Shown piece after piece: positions 17,829-26,383 of a stretch of DNA of 64,000 bases; within the stretch, counting starts at the first letter, position 1, and the number at the start of each line of letters is the position of its first letter. Both the position numbers and the translations under genes were made by a program. This DNA comes from Paenibacillus sp. FSL M7-0420. GTDB lineage: Bacteria > Bacillota > Bacilli > Paenibacillales > Paenibacillaceae. Below the pieces are notes generated by a model. The model was not told where the DNA came from, searched no databases, and saw only the letters and a program-made list of their open reading frames with translations. The stretch covers positions 3,286,001-3,350,000 of the forward strand of contig NZ_JBBOCJ010000001.1 in the NCBI RefSeq assembly GCF_038002345.1, written 5' to 3'.

Positions 17829-19028
17829 GTGAAAAACATGCGGATGCTGGCCGGGGCTGCGGTCATGGTGCTGGTGCTTGGACTGGTGAATGTCTACATT
17901 GGATGGCATCTGTCCGTATTGCTCCAGGCATGGCTGCCGGGGATGAATACTGCTGCGTACTGGACTATCTTTCTTGTCATTTCCTTCTCTTACATGATTG
18001 GCCGGGTGCCGCTGCCGCAGGCGCTGAGACCGGTAGGCAGGTTGTTCAAAGTGATCGGCTCTTATTATCTGGCCTGTATGGAGTTCGCCGTGATCATGCT
18101 GCCGCTGACCGATCTGTTCTATGGTGTGCTGGCGCTCGCAGGCGCGAATCTCTCCGCATTCGTAACGGAAGCAGGGACTACACTGCTGGTATTGCTCGCA
18201 ATCTTCCTGATCTGGGGATCACGCAATGCCTGGAGTACTGTGGTGCGGACCCACCGGCTTAAGGTGGACAAATCCATCGGAACCAGCGTTCCGCTGACGG
18301 TAGCTGTAGCCTCCGACCTGCATCTGGGCAACATTGTCGGCAACCGCCATCTGCGCAGAATGGTCAGGGAGATGAACGCGATGAACCCGGATATCATTCT
18401 GCTGGCCGGGGATGTGCTGGATGACAGTATTGAACCTTTTCTCCGCAATGGGATGGAGCAGCAGCTGAAGCAGCTGAAGGCACGTTATGGGGTCTACGCC
18501 GTGCTGGGGAATCACGAATACTATGGCGGATCGATTGCGCAGTATACGCAGGTTATGCGGAGTGTTGGGATTCAGGTGTTACAGGATGAAGTGGTGGAGA
18601 CTTCAGGAGTTTACGTGGTCGGGCGCAAAGACAAGACGGCTGAAGCTATGGAGGCCGGTGGACGGCTCAGCGTGGAGGCTCTGCTGGAGGGTCTTGACCG
18701 CAGCAAGCCGATTCTAATGATGGATCATCAGCCGACAGGCTTCGGGATCGCTTCGCAGGCTGGAGTGGATGTGCTGCTGTCGGGACATACCCACCGGGGG
18801 CAAATTGCACCGAATCACTGGATTACCCGGCGCCTGTTCGAACTGGATTGGGGCTATCTGCTCAAAAACAAGCTGCATGTCATCGTCTCGTCCGGCTATG
18901 GAACCTGGGGACCGCCGATCCGGCTGGCCAGCCGCTCGGAGCTGATTAAGCTGGAACTTGTGCTGGATGGCAGCATGAGCTATGGTGAAGACAAGGTGTC
19001 AGCTGCGGCTAAGCCTGTTCTAATTTAA
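17829..19028 (+). CDS. Membrane-anchored metallophosphoesterase (YkuE/YaeI-like)
   Basis: The 399-residue protein begins with about four membrane helices (residues 1-140) and ends with a calcineurin-like phosphoesterase. The five metal blocks are complete: SDLHLG, AGDVLDD, GNHEYY, MMDHQP and SGHTHRGQ. Related proteins act on lipid or nucleotide phosphoesters at the membrane; the substrate here is unknown. The GTG at 17829 has GGGAG about ten bases upstream; an ATG three codons later is the alternative. It is monocistronic with a terminator at 19054. Confidence 0.88.
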   Translation: MKNMRMLAGAAVMVLVLGLVNVYIGWHLSVLLQAWLPGMNTAAYWTIFLVISFSYMIGRVPLPQALRPVGRLFKVIGSYYLACMEFAVIMLPLTDLFYGVLALAGANLSAFVTEAGTTLLVLLAIFLIWGSRNAWSTVVRTHRLKVDKSIGTSVPLTVAVASDLHLGNIVGNRHLRRMVREMNAMNPDIILLAGDVLDDSIEPFLRNGMEQQLKQLKARYGVYAVLGNHEYYGGSIAQYTQVMRSVGIQVLQDEVVETSGVYVVGRKDKTAEAMEAGGRLSVEALLEGLDRSKPILMMDHQPTGFGIASQAGVDVLLSGHTHRGQIAPNHWITRRLFELDWGYLLKNKLHVIVSSGYGTWGPPIRLASRSELIKLELVLDGSMSYGEDKVSAAAKPVLI

Positions 19029-19053
19029 CGGAACCCGTCATCCGGCTGTATCG

Positions 19054-19090
19054 AACCCTCTACCTTCCTTAGGAAGGATAGGGGGTTTTT
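19054..19090 (+). terminator. Terminator after the phosphoesterase gene
   Basis: AACCCTCTACCTTCC pairs with GGAAGGATAGGGGGTT over TTA and is followed by a T-run. Confidence 0.9.
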
Positions 19091-19162
19091 GTTTGGCAAC
19101 GGGGGGAGTGGATTCATTTCCTTTGACAATCCTGACGGAATCAGCTAATCTATCTATAGAAA

Positions 19163-19180
19163 TAGTTAAGCTATTAACTA
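19163..19180. promoter_or_regulatory. Palindromic operator candidate for MarR
   Basis: TAGTTAA-GCTA-TTAACTA is a perfect inverted repeat with 7-bp arms, ending 20 bases before the marR start codon. MarR proteins commonly bind such palindromes over their own promoter, so autorepression is the simplest reading. Confidence 0.65.
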
Positions 19181-19200
19181 AATGGAGTTGACTACTGCCA

Positions 19201-19647
19201 ATGGATGATTTAAAAAGTTATGTGCTTGAGCTGCCGCTTGAAAATGAGGTTTTCTTCGCCTTGGTGGGAGCGACAGCCGGCACTGTGGCCGTCTCCGAGA
19301 AATACTGGCAGGCGCAGGGGCTGAACGGGGCAAGAATCCGCGTACTGGTTGAGATTGCGAAGGATGGAGGGTCGATCCTGCCTTCGCTGCTTGCTGAGCG
19401 AATCGCGGTAACCAAAGCCAATATCAGCCTGCTGCTGACTCCGCTGGAGAAGGACGGCTATATTACGCGGGCGGCTCATGCACAGGATGGCCGTAAGACA
19501 GTTATTTCGCTGACTGAAGCAGGTAAGCGTCTGCTACTGGAACAGCTGCCGGGGAACCGGAAAGCAGTTGCGGCGGTAATGAACCGGCTGGATGAGCCAG
19601 AGCTACACCTGTTGCTGGAGCTGCTGAACAAGCTGAGCAGAGGATAG
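19201..19647 (+). CDS. MarR-family transcriptional regulator
   Basis: The 148-residue protein has the MarR fold. The winged helix lies at about 50-105 (GGSILPSLLAERIAVTKANISLLLTPLEKDGYITR) and the wing at AHAQDGRKTVISLTEAGKRL. The RBS is GGAG, 14 bases ahead of the ATG. A perfect palindrome sits just upstream. The next gene, an NmrA-like oxidoreductase 123 bases downstream, is a likely target, as MarR regulators often control quinone or electrophile detoxification enzymes. Confidence 0.9.
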   Translation: MDDLKSYVLELPLENEVFFALVGATAGTVAVSEKYWQAQGLNGARIRVLVEIAKDGGSILPSLLAERIAVTKANISLLLTPLEKDGYITRAAHAQDGRKTVISLTEAGKRLLLEQLPGNRKAVAAVMNRLDEPELHLLLELLNKLSRG

Positions 19648-19770
19648 AGGGTCTGGAATGTTCCGCTTGCCGGGAGGCTGCCCGCAGACAGAGATTATAT
19701 ATAGCGGCTGGAATATGACGGCGGGGATGTGAAGAGATCTTATTTCAATAAGGAAAGGATGTTATCGCCT

Positions 19771-20589
19771 ATGACGACAATAATGATTACGGGAGCCAAC
19801 GGGCAATTGGGAAGTCTGATTCTGGAGAATCTGCGCAGCCGCATCCCTGTAGGGCAGATTGTTGCCGGGGTCCGTAAGGTGGAGCAAGCTGCTCTATTCC
19901 GGGAGCAGAGAATTGAAGCCCGCAAGGTGGATTACGACTTGCTGGAATCCCTGGAGGAAGCGTTCCACGGGATTTCCCGGCTGCTGCTGATTTCCAGTTC
20001 GCATACGGATGATGATGTACGTCTCGCCCAGCATAAGCGGGTGATTGATGCAGCGAAGCAAAGCGGGGTCCGGCATCTGCTTTATACGGGTTTTGCTTTT
20101 CCGCAGCAGAGTGCTGATCGGAGTAAGCCCGGCAATGTGCACACAATGACGGAGCAGGCGATTATAGAGTCCGGGCTGGAATATACCTTTTTACGCAATG
20201 CCCTTTATATTGATTTCGTAGGGGTGCTGGGGCTGAAGGAAGCGCTCTCCAGCGGAGAGCTGGTGACGGCGCCGGGCGGATGGAAGTTCAACTCGGTTGG
20301 CCGCCGGGACCTTGCTTTGGCTGCTGCTGCTGCACTTGTCGAAGAGGGCGCAGGCAACCGGATCTATGAATTGACCGCTACGCACACCTGGGATTTCGCA
20401 GATCTGGCCGAAGTTCTGACAGAGGTTGCCGGTAAGCCGGTGGTGCACCGTCAGGATGAGGGAATTCAGCACTGGATCTATGCTTTTATGAGCCAGCTGG
20501 ATACGGCTTCCACCTCCGGCGACCTGGAGCAGCTTATGGGCAGACCGGTCACCCCGCTGAGGGACAGCATTCTGCCTTTTATAGTATGA
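19771..20589 (+). CDS. NmrA-like NAD(P)-binding oxidoreductase (quinone reductase QOR2 type)
   Basis: The 272-residue protein opens with the Rossmann motif ITGANGQLGSLILENL. It has SSSHTDDDVRLAQHKRVIDAAKQSGVRHLLYTGF in the YtfG/QOR2 style and GGWKFNSVGRRDLALAAAAAL further on. Family members reduce quinones with NADPH or sense the NADP ratio. The start chosen is the ATG at 19771, directly before the nucleotide-binding strand; GGAAAGGA lies about 12 bases upstream, a little far. It follows the marR gene and is probably controlled by it. Confidence 0.85.
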   Translation: MTTIMITGANGQLGSLILENLRSRIPVGQIVAGVRKVEQAALFREQRIEARKVDYDLLESLEEAFHGISRLLLISSSHTDDDVRLAQHKRVIDAAKQSGVRHLLYTGFAFPQQSADRSKPGNVHTMTEQAIIESGLEYTFLRNALYIDFVGVLGLKEALSSGELVTAPGGWKFNSVGRRDLALAAAAALVEEGAGNRIYELTATHTWDFADLAEVLTEVAGKPVVHRQDEGIQHWIYAFMSQLDTASTSGDLEQLMGRPVTPLRDSILPFIV

Positions 20590-20626
20590 TGACATGATCA
20601 GGCAAGCCGGAGGGAGCGTATGTAAT

Positions 20627-21304
20627 TTGAAAAAGATACTGGTAGCCGACGACGATGTTCATATCCGCACGCTGCTGCGGCATGTTCTTACCAGAGAAGG
20701 ATATCAAGCGATAGAAGCCGGAGACGGGCTGGAAGCGGCGGCACGCATGAAGGAGCAGACAGTCGATCTGGCGGTGGTGGATGTGATGATGCCGCATATG
20801 GACGGATTGGAGCTGTGTGCATACATAAGGGAGAACTATGATATTCCCGTCATTCTGCTGACGGCCCGTCAGCAGCTCAGCGATAAGGAGCAGGGGTATC
20901 TGCACGGGACGGATGATTATGTGACCAAGCCTTTTGAACCGGAGGAGCTGATCTTTCGCATCAAGGCCTTGTTCCGCCGTTATTCCATCGCCTCAGATGA
21001 TCGGATTCGCCTGAATTCGCTGGTGATCGACCGTAAGAATTACGAGATCAGTGACGGGACGGAGGTGCTGCTGCTGCCGGTGAAGGAGTTCGAGCTGCTG
21101 GCCCAGCTGGCCCAATATCCGGGACGCCTGTTCACGCGTGGTGAGCTGATTGAGCTGGTCTGGGGAGCGGACTACGAAGGGGATGAGCGCACGGTGGATG
21201 TGCATATCAAGCGCCTGCGTCAGCGGTTCAGCGAATACCAGAATGATTTTATCATCCGCACGGTCCGGGGAATTGGCTACAAAGTGGAAATGGTGAACTC
21301 ATGA
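20627..21304 (+). CDS. hssR: Haem-responsive response regulator HssR
   Basis: This 225-residue OmpR-type regulator has acidic residues in LVADDD, the phosphoacceptor Asp in VVDVMMPHMDG and Lys in DDYVTKPFE. A winged-helix DNA-binding domain follows (FTRGELIELVWGADYEGDERTVDVHIKRLRQRF). The segments YDIPVILLTAR, SDKE, GTDDYVTKPFE and YEGDERTVDVHIKRLRQR match my memory of staphylococcal HssR closely. The start is taken as TTG at 20627, after GGAGGG, because residues encoded further upstream do not fit the family. It overlaps hssS by four bases. Confidence 0.88.
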   Translation: MKKILVADDDVHIRTLLRHVLTREGYQAIEAGDGLEAAARMKEQTVDLAVVDVMMPHMDGLELCAYIRENYDIPVILLTARQQLSDKEQGYLHGTDDYVTKPFEPEELIFRIKALFRRYSIASDDRIRLNSLVIDRKNYEISDGTEVLLLPVKEFELLAQLAQYPGRLFTRGELIELVWGADYEGDERTVDVHIKRLRQRFSEYQNDFIIRTVRGIGYKVEMVNS

Positions 21305-22689
21305 GGTCGCTCTATGTACGAATGAGTATTATCTTCTGCTCGGTGATTATGATCAGCAGTGTGCTGGGATTTCTGGTCTCCAACCTGTATTACCAGTCCC
21401 AAATCAAGCCGAAGAATGACGCCAAGCTGACCCGGATGGCCATAGGTTTGCAGCAATTCATCGAGGACCACCCGGATGCGGTGGAAGAGTATCTCCTGAG
21501 CACAGCTTCTTTGGGGTATAAGATGTATCTGGTCAATGCCGAAGGAGAGGAACGCTTCTACGGCCTGCCTTTCCGCAAAAATGACCTCAAGGACGAGGCG
21601 CTGCGCAAGGTGCTGGACGGGGAGATCTACCATGGGGTGGGGAATTTCCCCGGCCAGCTGTTCGTGACAGGGTTCTTCGATAACCAGCTCAGCAATTCCA
21701 TTGGCGTGCCGGTCCATATTAACGGGGATACCTATGCCTTGTTCATGCGTCCGGATGCTCAGGTGCAGTTCGGGGAGCTGCGGATCTTTTTCGGCGTGCT
21801 GATCGTGGTTATTATTCTGCTGAGTCTGGGGTTTGTGCTGATCAGCGCATTGCATGTGGTGAAACCGATCACCCGGCTGACCGAGGCCACGCTCCTAATC
21901 TCCAAGGGCCGCTACGACATTAAGCTGTACACCGCACGCCGCGACGAGATCGGCCAACTGGCTTCCCACTTCATGACGATGAGCCGCGAGCTGGAACGTA
22001 CGAACCGGGCAAGACAGGAGTTTGTCGCCAATGTCTCGCATGAGATTGAGTCGCCGCTAACCTCTATTCAGGGCTTCGCCCATGCGTTACAGGATGGCAC
22101 CCTGCCTGAAGCCCAGCGCCAAGAGTATCTGTCAATTATCGGCGATGAGAGCCGGCGGTTATCTATGCTCAGCATGCAGCTGCTCACCTTGTCCTCGCTG
22201 GATTATGACGAGCATGCCCTGCAGAAAAGAAGCTTTGATCTGCGCGCCCAGCTGCGCCAGGTGATTCAGATTATGGAATGGCATCTTACGGAGAAGGAGC
22301 TGGCGGTGCGGCTGCATGCCGGAGACATCACGCTTACGGGCGATTCCAATCTGCTCTATCAGGTATGGATGAATCTGGTGACGAATGCGGTCAAATACAC
22401 CCCGGCGGGCGGGACCCTCAGTATCGCAGCCCATGTGGAGGGCCAGCAATGTATTGTAACAGTGACCGACAACGGGGCGGGCATTCCGGCGGAGCAGCTG
22501 CCGATGATCTTCGACCGGTTCTACAAGGTGGACCAGTCGCGCTCCCGTGAGCCAGGCAGCAGCGGGCTGGGGCTGGCCATCGCCCAAAAGATCGTTCAGG
22601 CGCATAACGGAACCATCGAGGTAACCAGCACAGTAGGGGAAGGAACTACGTTCACTGTCACTCTGCCCTGCCACCCTGCCGCTATATAG
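21301..22689 (+). CDS. hssS: Haem-sensing histidine kinase HssS
   Basis: The 462-residue kinase has a helix at about 9-30, an extracytoplasmic sensor (about 35-160) and a second helix (about 163-185). HAMP, the H-box FVANVSHEIESPLTSIQGFA, the N-box NLVTNAVKYTP and the G-boxes DNGAGIPAEQLPMIFDRFY and GLGLAIAQKIV follow. The sensor carries YGLPFR, LFVTGFFDNQ and LFMRPD, which correspond to segments I recall in HssS, so haem or membrane damage by haem is the likely signal. Its ATG overlaps the hssR stop (ATGA), and it phosphorylates HssR. Confidence 0.9.
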   Translation: MRSLYVRMSIIFCSVIMISSVLGFLVSNLYYQSQIKPKNDAKLTRMAIGLQQFIEDHPDAVEEYLLSTASLGYKMYLVNAEGEERFYGLPFRKNDLKDEALRKVLDGEIYHGVGNFPGQLFVTGFFDNQLSNSIGVPVHINGDTYALFMRPDAQVQFGELRIFFGVLIVVIILLSLGFVLISALHVVKPITRLTEATLLISKGRYDIKLYTARRDEIGQLASHFMTMSRELERTNRARQEFVANVSHEIESPLTSIQGFAHALQDGTLPEAQRQEYLSIIGDESRRLSMLSMQLLTLSSLDYDEHALQKRSFDLRAQLRQVIQIMEWHLTEKELAVRLHAGDITLTGDSNLLYQVWMNLVTNAVKYTPAGGTLSIAAHVEGQQCIVTVTDNGAGIPAEQLPMIFDRFYKVDQSRSREPGSSGLGLAIAQKIVQAHNGTIEVTSTVGEGTTFTVTLPCHPAAI

Positions 22690-22722
22690 GTTGAACTAAT
22701 ATTTAGAGTTAAAGGAAAAGTG

Positions 22723-22860
22723 GCGGAGGGGAATTATGGAACTGTAGGAGCGGAAGCGACCGCCTATGTATTTGAATTTCTACCGCGAAGAGCGGTTCAA
22801 TTAGGAAATTCAAATTGGGCAGCGGCCGGAAGTCCAAAACTTCTCTGGAGTCACGGCATT
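22723..22860 (+). ncRNA. Conserved structured element, copy 2 (candidate RNA)
   Basis: This is the second copy of the element at 15069. Here the inner stem is TTTGAATTTC with GAAATTCAAA (perfect, 10 bp) and the enclosed hairpin is ACCGC-GAAGA-GCGGT. In copy 1 the same hairpin is ACCAC/GTGGT, a compensatory A-T for G-C change. The outer stem GGGGAATTATGGA with TCCAAAACTTCTC pairs at 11 of 13 positions, counting G-T. It lies between hssS and the HssR site of hrtB. No open frame with a ribosome binding site is present. Confidence 0.55.
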
Positions 22861-22907
22861 CCCAAAACATAATACCGTTTAGTTCAATCTATATAGTGTA
22901 ATTCTTT

Positions 22908-22927
22908 ATTCATACTCCGTTCATCTT
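22908..22927 (+). promoter_or_regulatory. Direct-repeat HssR binding site ahead of hrtB
   Basis: ATTCATACT and GTTCATCTT are separated by two bases. From memory the staphylococcal hrt promoter carries the 9-bp direct repeat GTTCATATT with a 2-bp spacer, so spacing and sequence agree well. The site is 43 bases ahead of the hrtB start codon. Confidence 0.7.
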
Positions 22928-22970
22928 CACTCTCTAAACTGTGGATATACAGATTAGAAGGAGTGGTTAT

Positions 22971-24095
22971 ATGTTCTTGGCAATTCGGGAGATGAGGCAC
23001 TCCAAAGCACGCTACAGTCTCATTATGGTGATTATGCTGCTGGTCTCGTTCCTGGTGCTGTTCGTCACCGGCCTGGCTAGAGGTCTTGCTTATGCCAATA
23101 TTTCGGCGCTGAAAAATATGCCCGCCAATTACTTCGCCGTGCAGAGCGATGCGGATCATACCTTCAGGCGTTCACAGTTAACGGATACGGAGCTTGCGGC
23201 TGCCCGGTCAGTAGCCGGAGAGGCGAACGCGACTCCGCTGGGGGTACAGACCAGTACAATTACAGCTGCCGGTGCGGATGTTAAGGCGGATATTACTTTT
23301 TTTGCCGTAGATATGACGGGCATGCTAGCTCCTGAAGTAACGGAAGGCGCCGGATTCACCAATGAGGTTCAAGGCAGCGCGGTTGCAGACTCCAAGCTGG
23401 AACAGTCCGGTGTTACCATTGGCAGTACGATCCGTGATCAGGCTTCCGGCATGAGCTGGACGGTTACCGGCTTCGTGAAGGACAGCTCCTACAGCCATAC
23501 TCCGGTGGTCTATATCAATCAGCTGGACTGGCAGTCGATGAAGCAAGTAACGGTTCAGGGAGGCGGCGGTTCAGGCAATGCCAATGCCCCATACAATGTT
23601 ATGGCGCTGGATGTAACGGCGGCTCAAGCTGCGCAGATTGCGGATCAGCAGCAGTCCATAGAGGTAATTACACAAAAGCAGGCGATCGCCAGTGTTCCCG
23701 GTTATTCCGCCGAGCAGAATTCGCTGCTGATGATGATTGTGTTCCTGTTCGTGATTGCTGCGGTAGTTCTTGCTGTATTCTTCTATGTCATTACGATCCA
23801 GAAGACCAGCCAATTCGGTATCCTGAAGGCGATGGGGACCAAGATGTCCTATCTGGCCTGGAGTGTAGTCGGTCAAGTAATGCTGCTGTCTGTCGCCAGT
23901 CTGGTGCTGGGCATTCTGCTTACGCTGGGGATGAATATGGGCCTGCCCGATTCGATGCCGTTTGAGCTGGACGGACAGACGATGGCGATGACCAGTCTGC
24001 TGTTCATAGGGATGTCCCTGCTGGGCTCGTTAATTTCGGTAGCAAGAGTAGCTAAGGTGGATGCCTTGGAAGCGATAGGGAGGACTGGAGCATGA
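22971..24095 (+). CDS. hrtB: Haem efflux ABC permease HrtB
   Basis: The 374-residue permease has an N-terminal helix (YSLIMVIMLLVSFLVLFVTGLA), an extracytoplasmic domain (about 45-245) and three C-terminal helices of FtsX type (TSQFGILKAMGTKMSYLAW). Together with HrtA it removes toxic haem from the membrane. The ATG at 22971 has AGAAGGAG seven bases upstream; an in-frame GTG at 22941 has no such site. It overlaps hrtA by four bases and lies directly after hssRS and the HssR site. Confidence 0.88.
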   Translation: MFLAIREMRHSKARYSLIMVIMLLVSFLVLFVTGLARGLAYANISALKNMPANYFAVQSDADHTFRRSQLTDTELAAARSVAGEANATPLGVQTSTITAAGADVKADITFFAVDMTGMLAPEVTEGAGFTNEVQGSAVADSKLEQSGVTIGSTIRDQASGMSWTVTGFVKDSSYSHTPVVYINQLDWQSMKQVTVQGGGGSGNANAPYNVMALDVTAAQAAQIADQQQSIEVITQKQAIASVPGYSAEQNSLLMMIVFLFVIAAVVLAVFFYVITIQKTSQFGILKAMGTKMSYLAWSVVGQVMLLSVASLVLGILLTLGMNMGLPDSMPFELDGQTMAMTSLLFIGMSLLGSLISVARVAKVDALEAIGRTGA

Positions 24096-24769
24096 GTGCG
24101 AAATTAGTGATGAAGCAGGTAACCAAGACTTACGGGGATGGGGACGGGGCGATGACCGTACTGAACCATCTGGACCTTACGGTGAACGAAGGCGAATTCA
24201 TAGCAGTACTGGGGCCATCCGGCTCCGGGAAAAGCACGTTTCTCTCCGCAGCCGGTGCGCTGCTTACGCCCACCAGCGGAGAGATCCTCCTCGACGGCGA
24301 ACCGCTGCGTGACAAGGACAAGAGGGCACTGACGGAGCTAAGGCTGAAAAAAATCGGCTTCATGTTCCAAAGTGCGCAGCTGCTGCCGTTCCTGAAGGTA
24401 GAGGAGCAGTTGCTTTATGTAGCGAAGCTGGCTAAGCTCAGCCCGAAGGAAGCGAAGGTGCGTGCTGCCTATCTGCTGAAGCGTCTGGAGATCTGGGAGC
24501 GCCGCAATCATTATCCCGAACAGCTGTCCGGGGGCGAGAAGCAGCGGGTGGCGATTGCCCGGGCATGGATGAACAAGCCGGCCATTCTGTTCGCAGACGA
24601 GCCTACAGCCAGCCTGGATTACAGCCGTGGCCGGGAAGTGGTACGGATGATAGCCGACGAGGTGCGGAGCGAAGGCAAGGCTGCTGTAATGGTTACTCAT
24701 GACGAACGGATGCTGGACTGGTGCGACCGGGTGCTGCATCTGGAGGACGGCGTGCTGGTTGAAGCTTAG
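24092..24769 (+). CDS. hrtA: Haem efflux ABC ATPase HrtA
   Basis: The 225-residue ATPase has Walker A GPSGSGKST, Q-loop FMFQSAQLLPFL, signature LSGGEKQRVA, Walker B ILFADEPTASLD and switch His in MVTHDER. It is coupled to hrtB through an ATGA overlap, giving the order hssR-hssS-element-hrtB-hrtA. A hairpin repeat array begins 40 bases after its stop codon, with no conventional terminator between. Confidence 0.9.
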   Translation: MSAKLVMKQVTKTYGDGDGAMTVLNHLDLTVNEGEFIAVLGPSGSGKSTFLSAAGALLTPTSGEILLDGEPLRDKDKRALTELRLKKIGFMFQSAQLLPFLKVEEQLLYVAKLAKLSPKEAKVRAAYLLKRLEIWERRNHYPEQLSGGEKQRVAIARAWMNKPAILFADEPTASLDYSRGREVVRMIADEVRSEGKAAVMVTHDERMLDWCDRVLHLEDGVLVEA

Positions 24770-24808
24770 GGGGAGAGATGACCCTGGCACTCTAAGCCCC
24801 ACAAGCCT

Positions 24809-24969
24809 AGCTTATTCACCTTCGCGGTACTAATTGTATTCGTTCCCGCATACATTCGGTCTATATGCCTGCTTGCGAGCACAATGTATGCTGTTTTCCA
24901 CATACATTTGCTCCATGCCTGCTTGTGCACCGAATGTAAACTGTTTTCCACATACATTCTCCATATGCC
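24809..24969 (+). repeat. Hairpin repeat array 1, left part
   Basis: The array opens with a leader containing AGCTTATTCACCTTCGCG. Units of 50-52 bp then each carry a hairpin of the form AATGTATG-CTGTTTTCCA-CATACATT plus a spacer such as TGCCTGCTTGTGCACC. Hairpins are visible at about 24832 (degenerate), 24883 and 24932. The leader begins 40 bases after the hrtA stop codon. The array is cut at 24969 by the IS256-family element and resumes at 26384. Confidence 0.8.
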
Positions 24970-25073
24970 GATGGCGTAAAGTAAGTTGTGTACCACAATT
25001 TGGAGCCTAGCCAGGCAACAAAAAAGTAGGGTATCCTCGGGTTTACCACAACACCAAGAAGGAGCCCTACTCG

Positions 25074-26267
25074 ATGACTATTGTACCCGAACATATGCTA
25101 AATAATCTATTTGAAAAACTTGTTAAAGACTTCATGAAAGAGAATATGGAATCGCTCCTGCGTGCCGAAATCCAAGGGTTTATGGCGAGTGAAGAAGCCG
25201 GTGCCAGCAATAGCCGTAACGGATACTATACACGGGATCTGCACACGAGATACGGCCATATTGAGGATCTTCAGGTTCCCCGGGACCGCCAGGGTCTCTT
25301 TCAAACTCAGATGTTTGAACCGTACCAGCGGCGGGAGGGCTGGCTGGAGGAGGCGGTGATCCAGATGTATAAATCCGGCATGGGTACCCGGGACGTGGCC
25401 CGATTTATTGAAAGCATGTTCGGCAGCCATTACTCGCCCACCACCATCAGTAACATCACCGCTACGGTGCTGGAGGACATTCACCAGTGGCAGAAACGTC
25501 CGCTGAGCAAGCGCTACTCTGTGATTTACCTGGATGGGCTGTACGTGAAGCTGAAACGGGGCACGGTCCGGGGTGAAGTCGTCTATTTTGCCATGGGAAT
25601 CGACGAAGAAGGTCAGCGTCAAATCCTGGGGTTCTACGTGGGGGGTCAAGAGAGCTCGAATGGCTGGCGGGAGGTGCTCAAAGATCTGTACGCACGCGGG
25701 GCCCAGGAAGTGCTGCTGGGTGTATTTGATGGACTGCCGGGGCTAGATGCGGCCTTTAAAGAAACCTACCCGCAGGCGGATGTGCAGCATTGTGTGGTGC
25801 ACAAAGTACGAGCCACGTTACCCAAAATCCGGGTGGAGCACAAAACCGATGTAATTAAAGCCCTGAAGACCGTGTATGATGCACCGGATGAGGTCGTGGC
25901 CCGGGCGAACTTTGACACGGTGAAAGCGAAGTGGAATGCGTTATACCCGAAGGAAATGCGGTCTTGGGAGGAGCAGCTTTCTACGTTACTGACGTTCTAC
26001 AAGTACCCGGAACCGATGCGTAAAGCGATTTACACGTCCAATCCCATTGAGCGAATGAACAAGGAAATCCGCAAACGTCTGAAGCCGATGAACAGTCTGA
26101 CCAACATGGATGCGGCAGAAAAAATCGTGTATCTGGAGATGTTAGGCTACAACGAAAGGTTTGGGCAGCGAGTGACCCCTGGCTTTGGGGTGGACACGGT
26201 GAAAAAGAAGCTCAGCCAGCTCTATGAAGCCCGCTACCCTTCGTTGCCGACAGCCGAAGAAGAGTAA
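25074..26267 (+). CDS. IS256-family transposase
   Basis: The 397-residue protein is full length for IS256/MULE-type transposases. The likely catalytic triad is Asp in VIYLDGLYVK, Asp in LGVFDGLPGLD and Glu in TSNPIERMNKEIRKR. The conserved CVVHKVR segment lies between the last two. The ATG has AAGGAG nearby in the sequence CAAGAAGGAGCCC. The frame is intact and both ends are present, so the element may still move. Confidence 0.95.
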   Translation: MTIVPEHMLNNLFEKLVKDFMKENMESLLRAEIQGFMASEEAGASNSRNGYYTRDLHTRYGHIEDLQVPRDRQGLFQTQMFEPYQRREGWLEEAVIQMYKSGMGTRDVARFIESMFGSHYSPTTISNITATVLEDIHQWQKRPLSKRYSVIYLDGLYVKLKRGTVRGEVVYFAMGIDEEGQRQILGFYVGGQESSNGWREVLKDLYARGAQEVLLGVFDGLPGLDAAFKETYPQADVQHCVVHKVRATLPKIRVEHKTDVIKALKTVYDAPDEVVARANFDTVKAKWNALYPKEMRSWEEQLSTLLTFYKYPEPMRKAIYTSNPIERMNKEIRKRLKPMNSLTNMDAAEKIVYLEMLGYNERFGQRVTPGFGVDTVKKKLSQLYEARYPSLPTAEEE

Positions 26268-26280
26268 CTAAGGAATCCAG

Positions 26281-26317
26281 TTTCTGGGGGGCGGGGTTCC
26301 CCCTCCCCCCAGAAACA
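26281..26317 (+). terminator. GC-rich hairpin after the transposase
   Basis: TTTCTGGGGGG pairs with CCCCCCAGAAA around a loop that itself contains GGGG and CCCC. There is no T-run, so it may act as an ordinary mRNA 3' stabiliser or a weak terminator inside the element. Confidence 0.5.
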
Positions 26318-26383
26318 CTACACCCCCAACCCGTAACCCCGGGGAGGTACTTCTACTCATTTACACAAACTGCTTGACGCTAC

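Larger units (their letters stand above)
24970..26383 (+). mobile_element. IS256-family insertion sequence with target duplication
   Basis: The element of 1414 bp carries one transposase gene. GCGTAAAGTAAGTTGTGTA near the left end (24974-24992) and the reverse complement of the right end (26362-26380) agree at 15 of 19 positions, giving terminal inverted repeats. CCATATGCC stands at both 24961-24969 and 26384-26392, a duplication of the 8-9 bp size expected for IS256. Joining the flanks restores a continuous repeat array. Confidence 0.88.
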
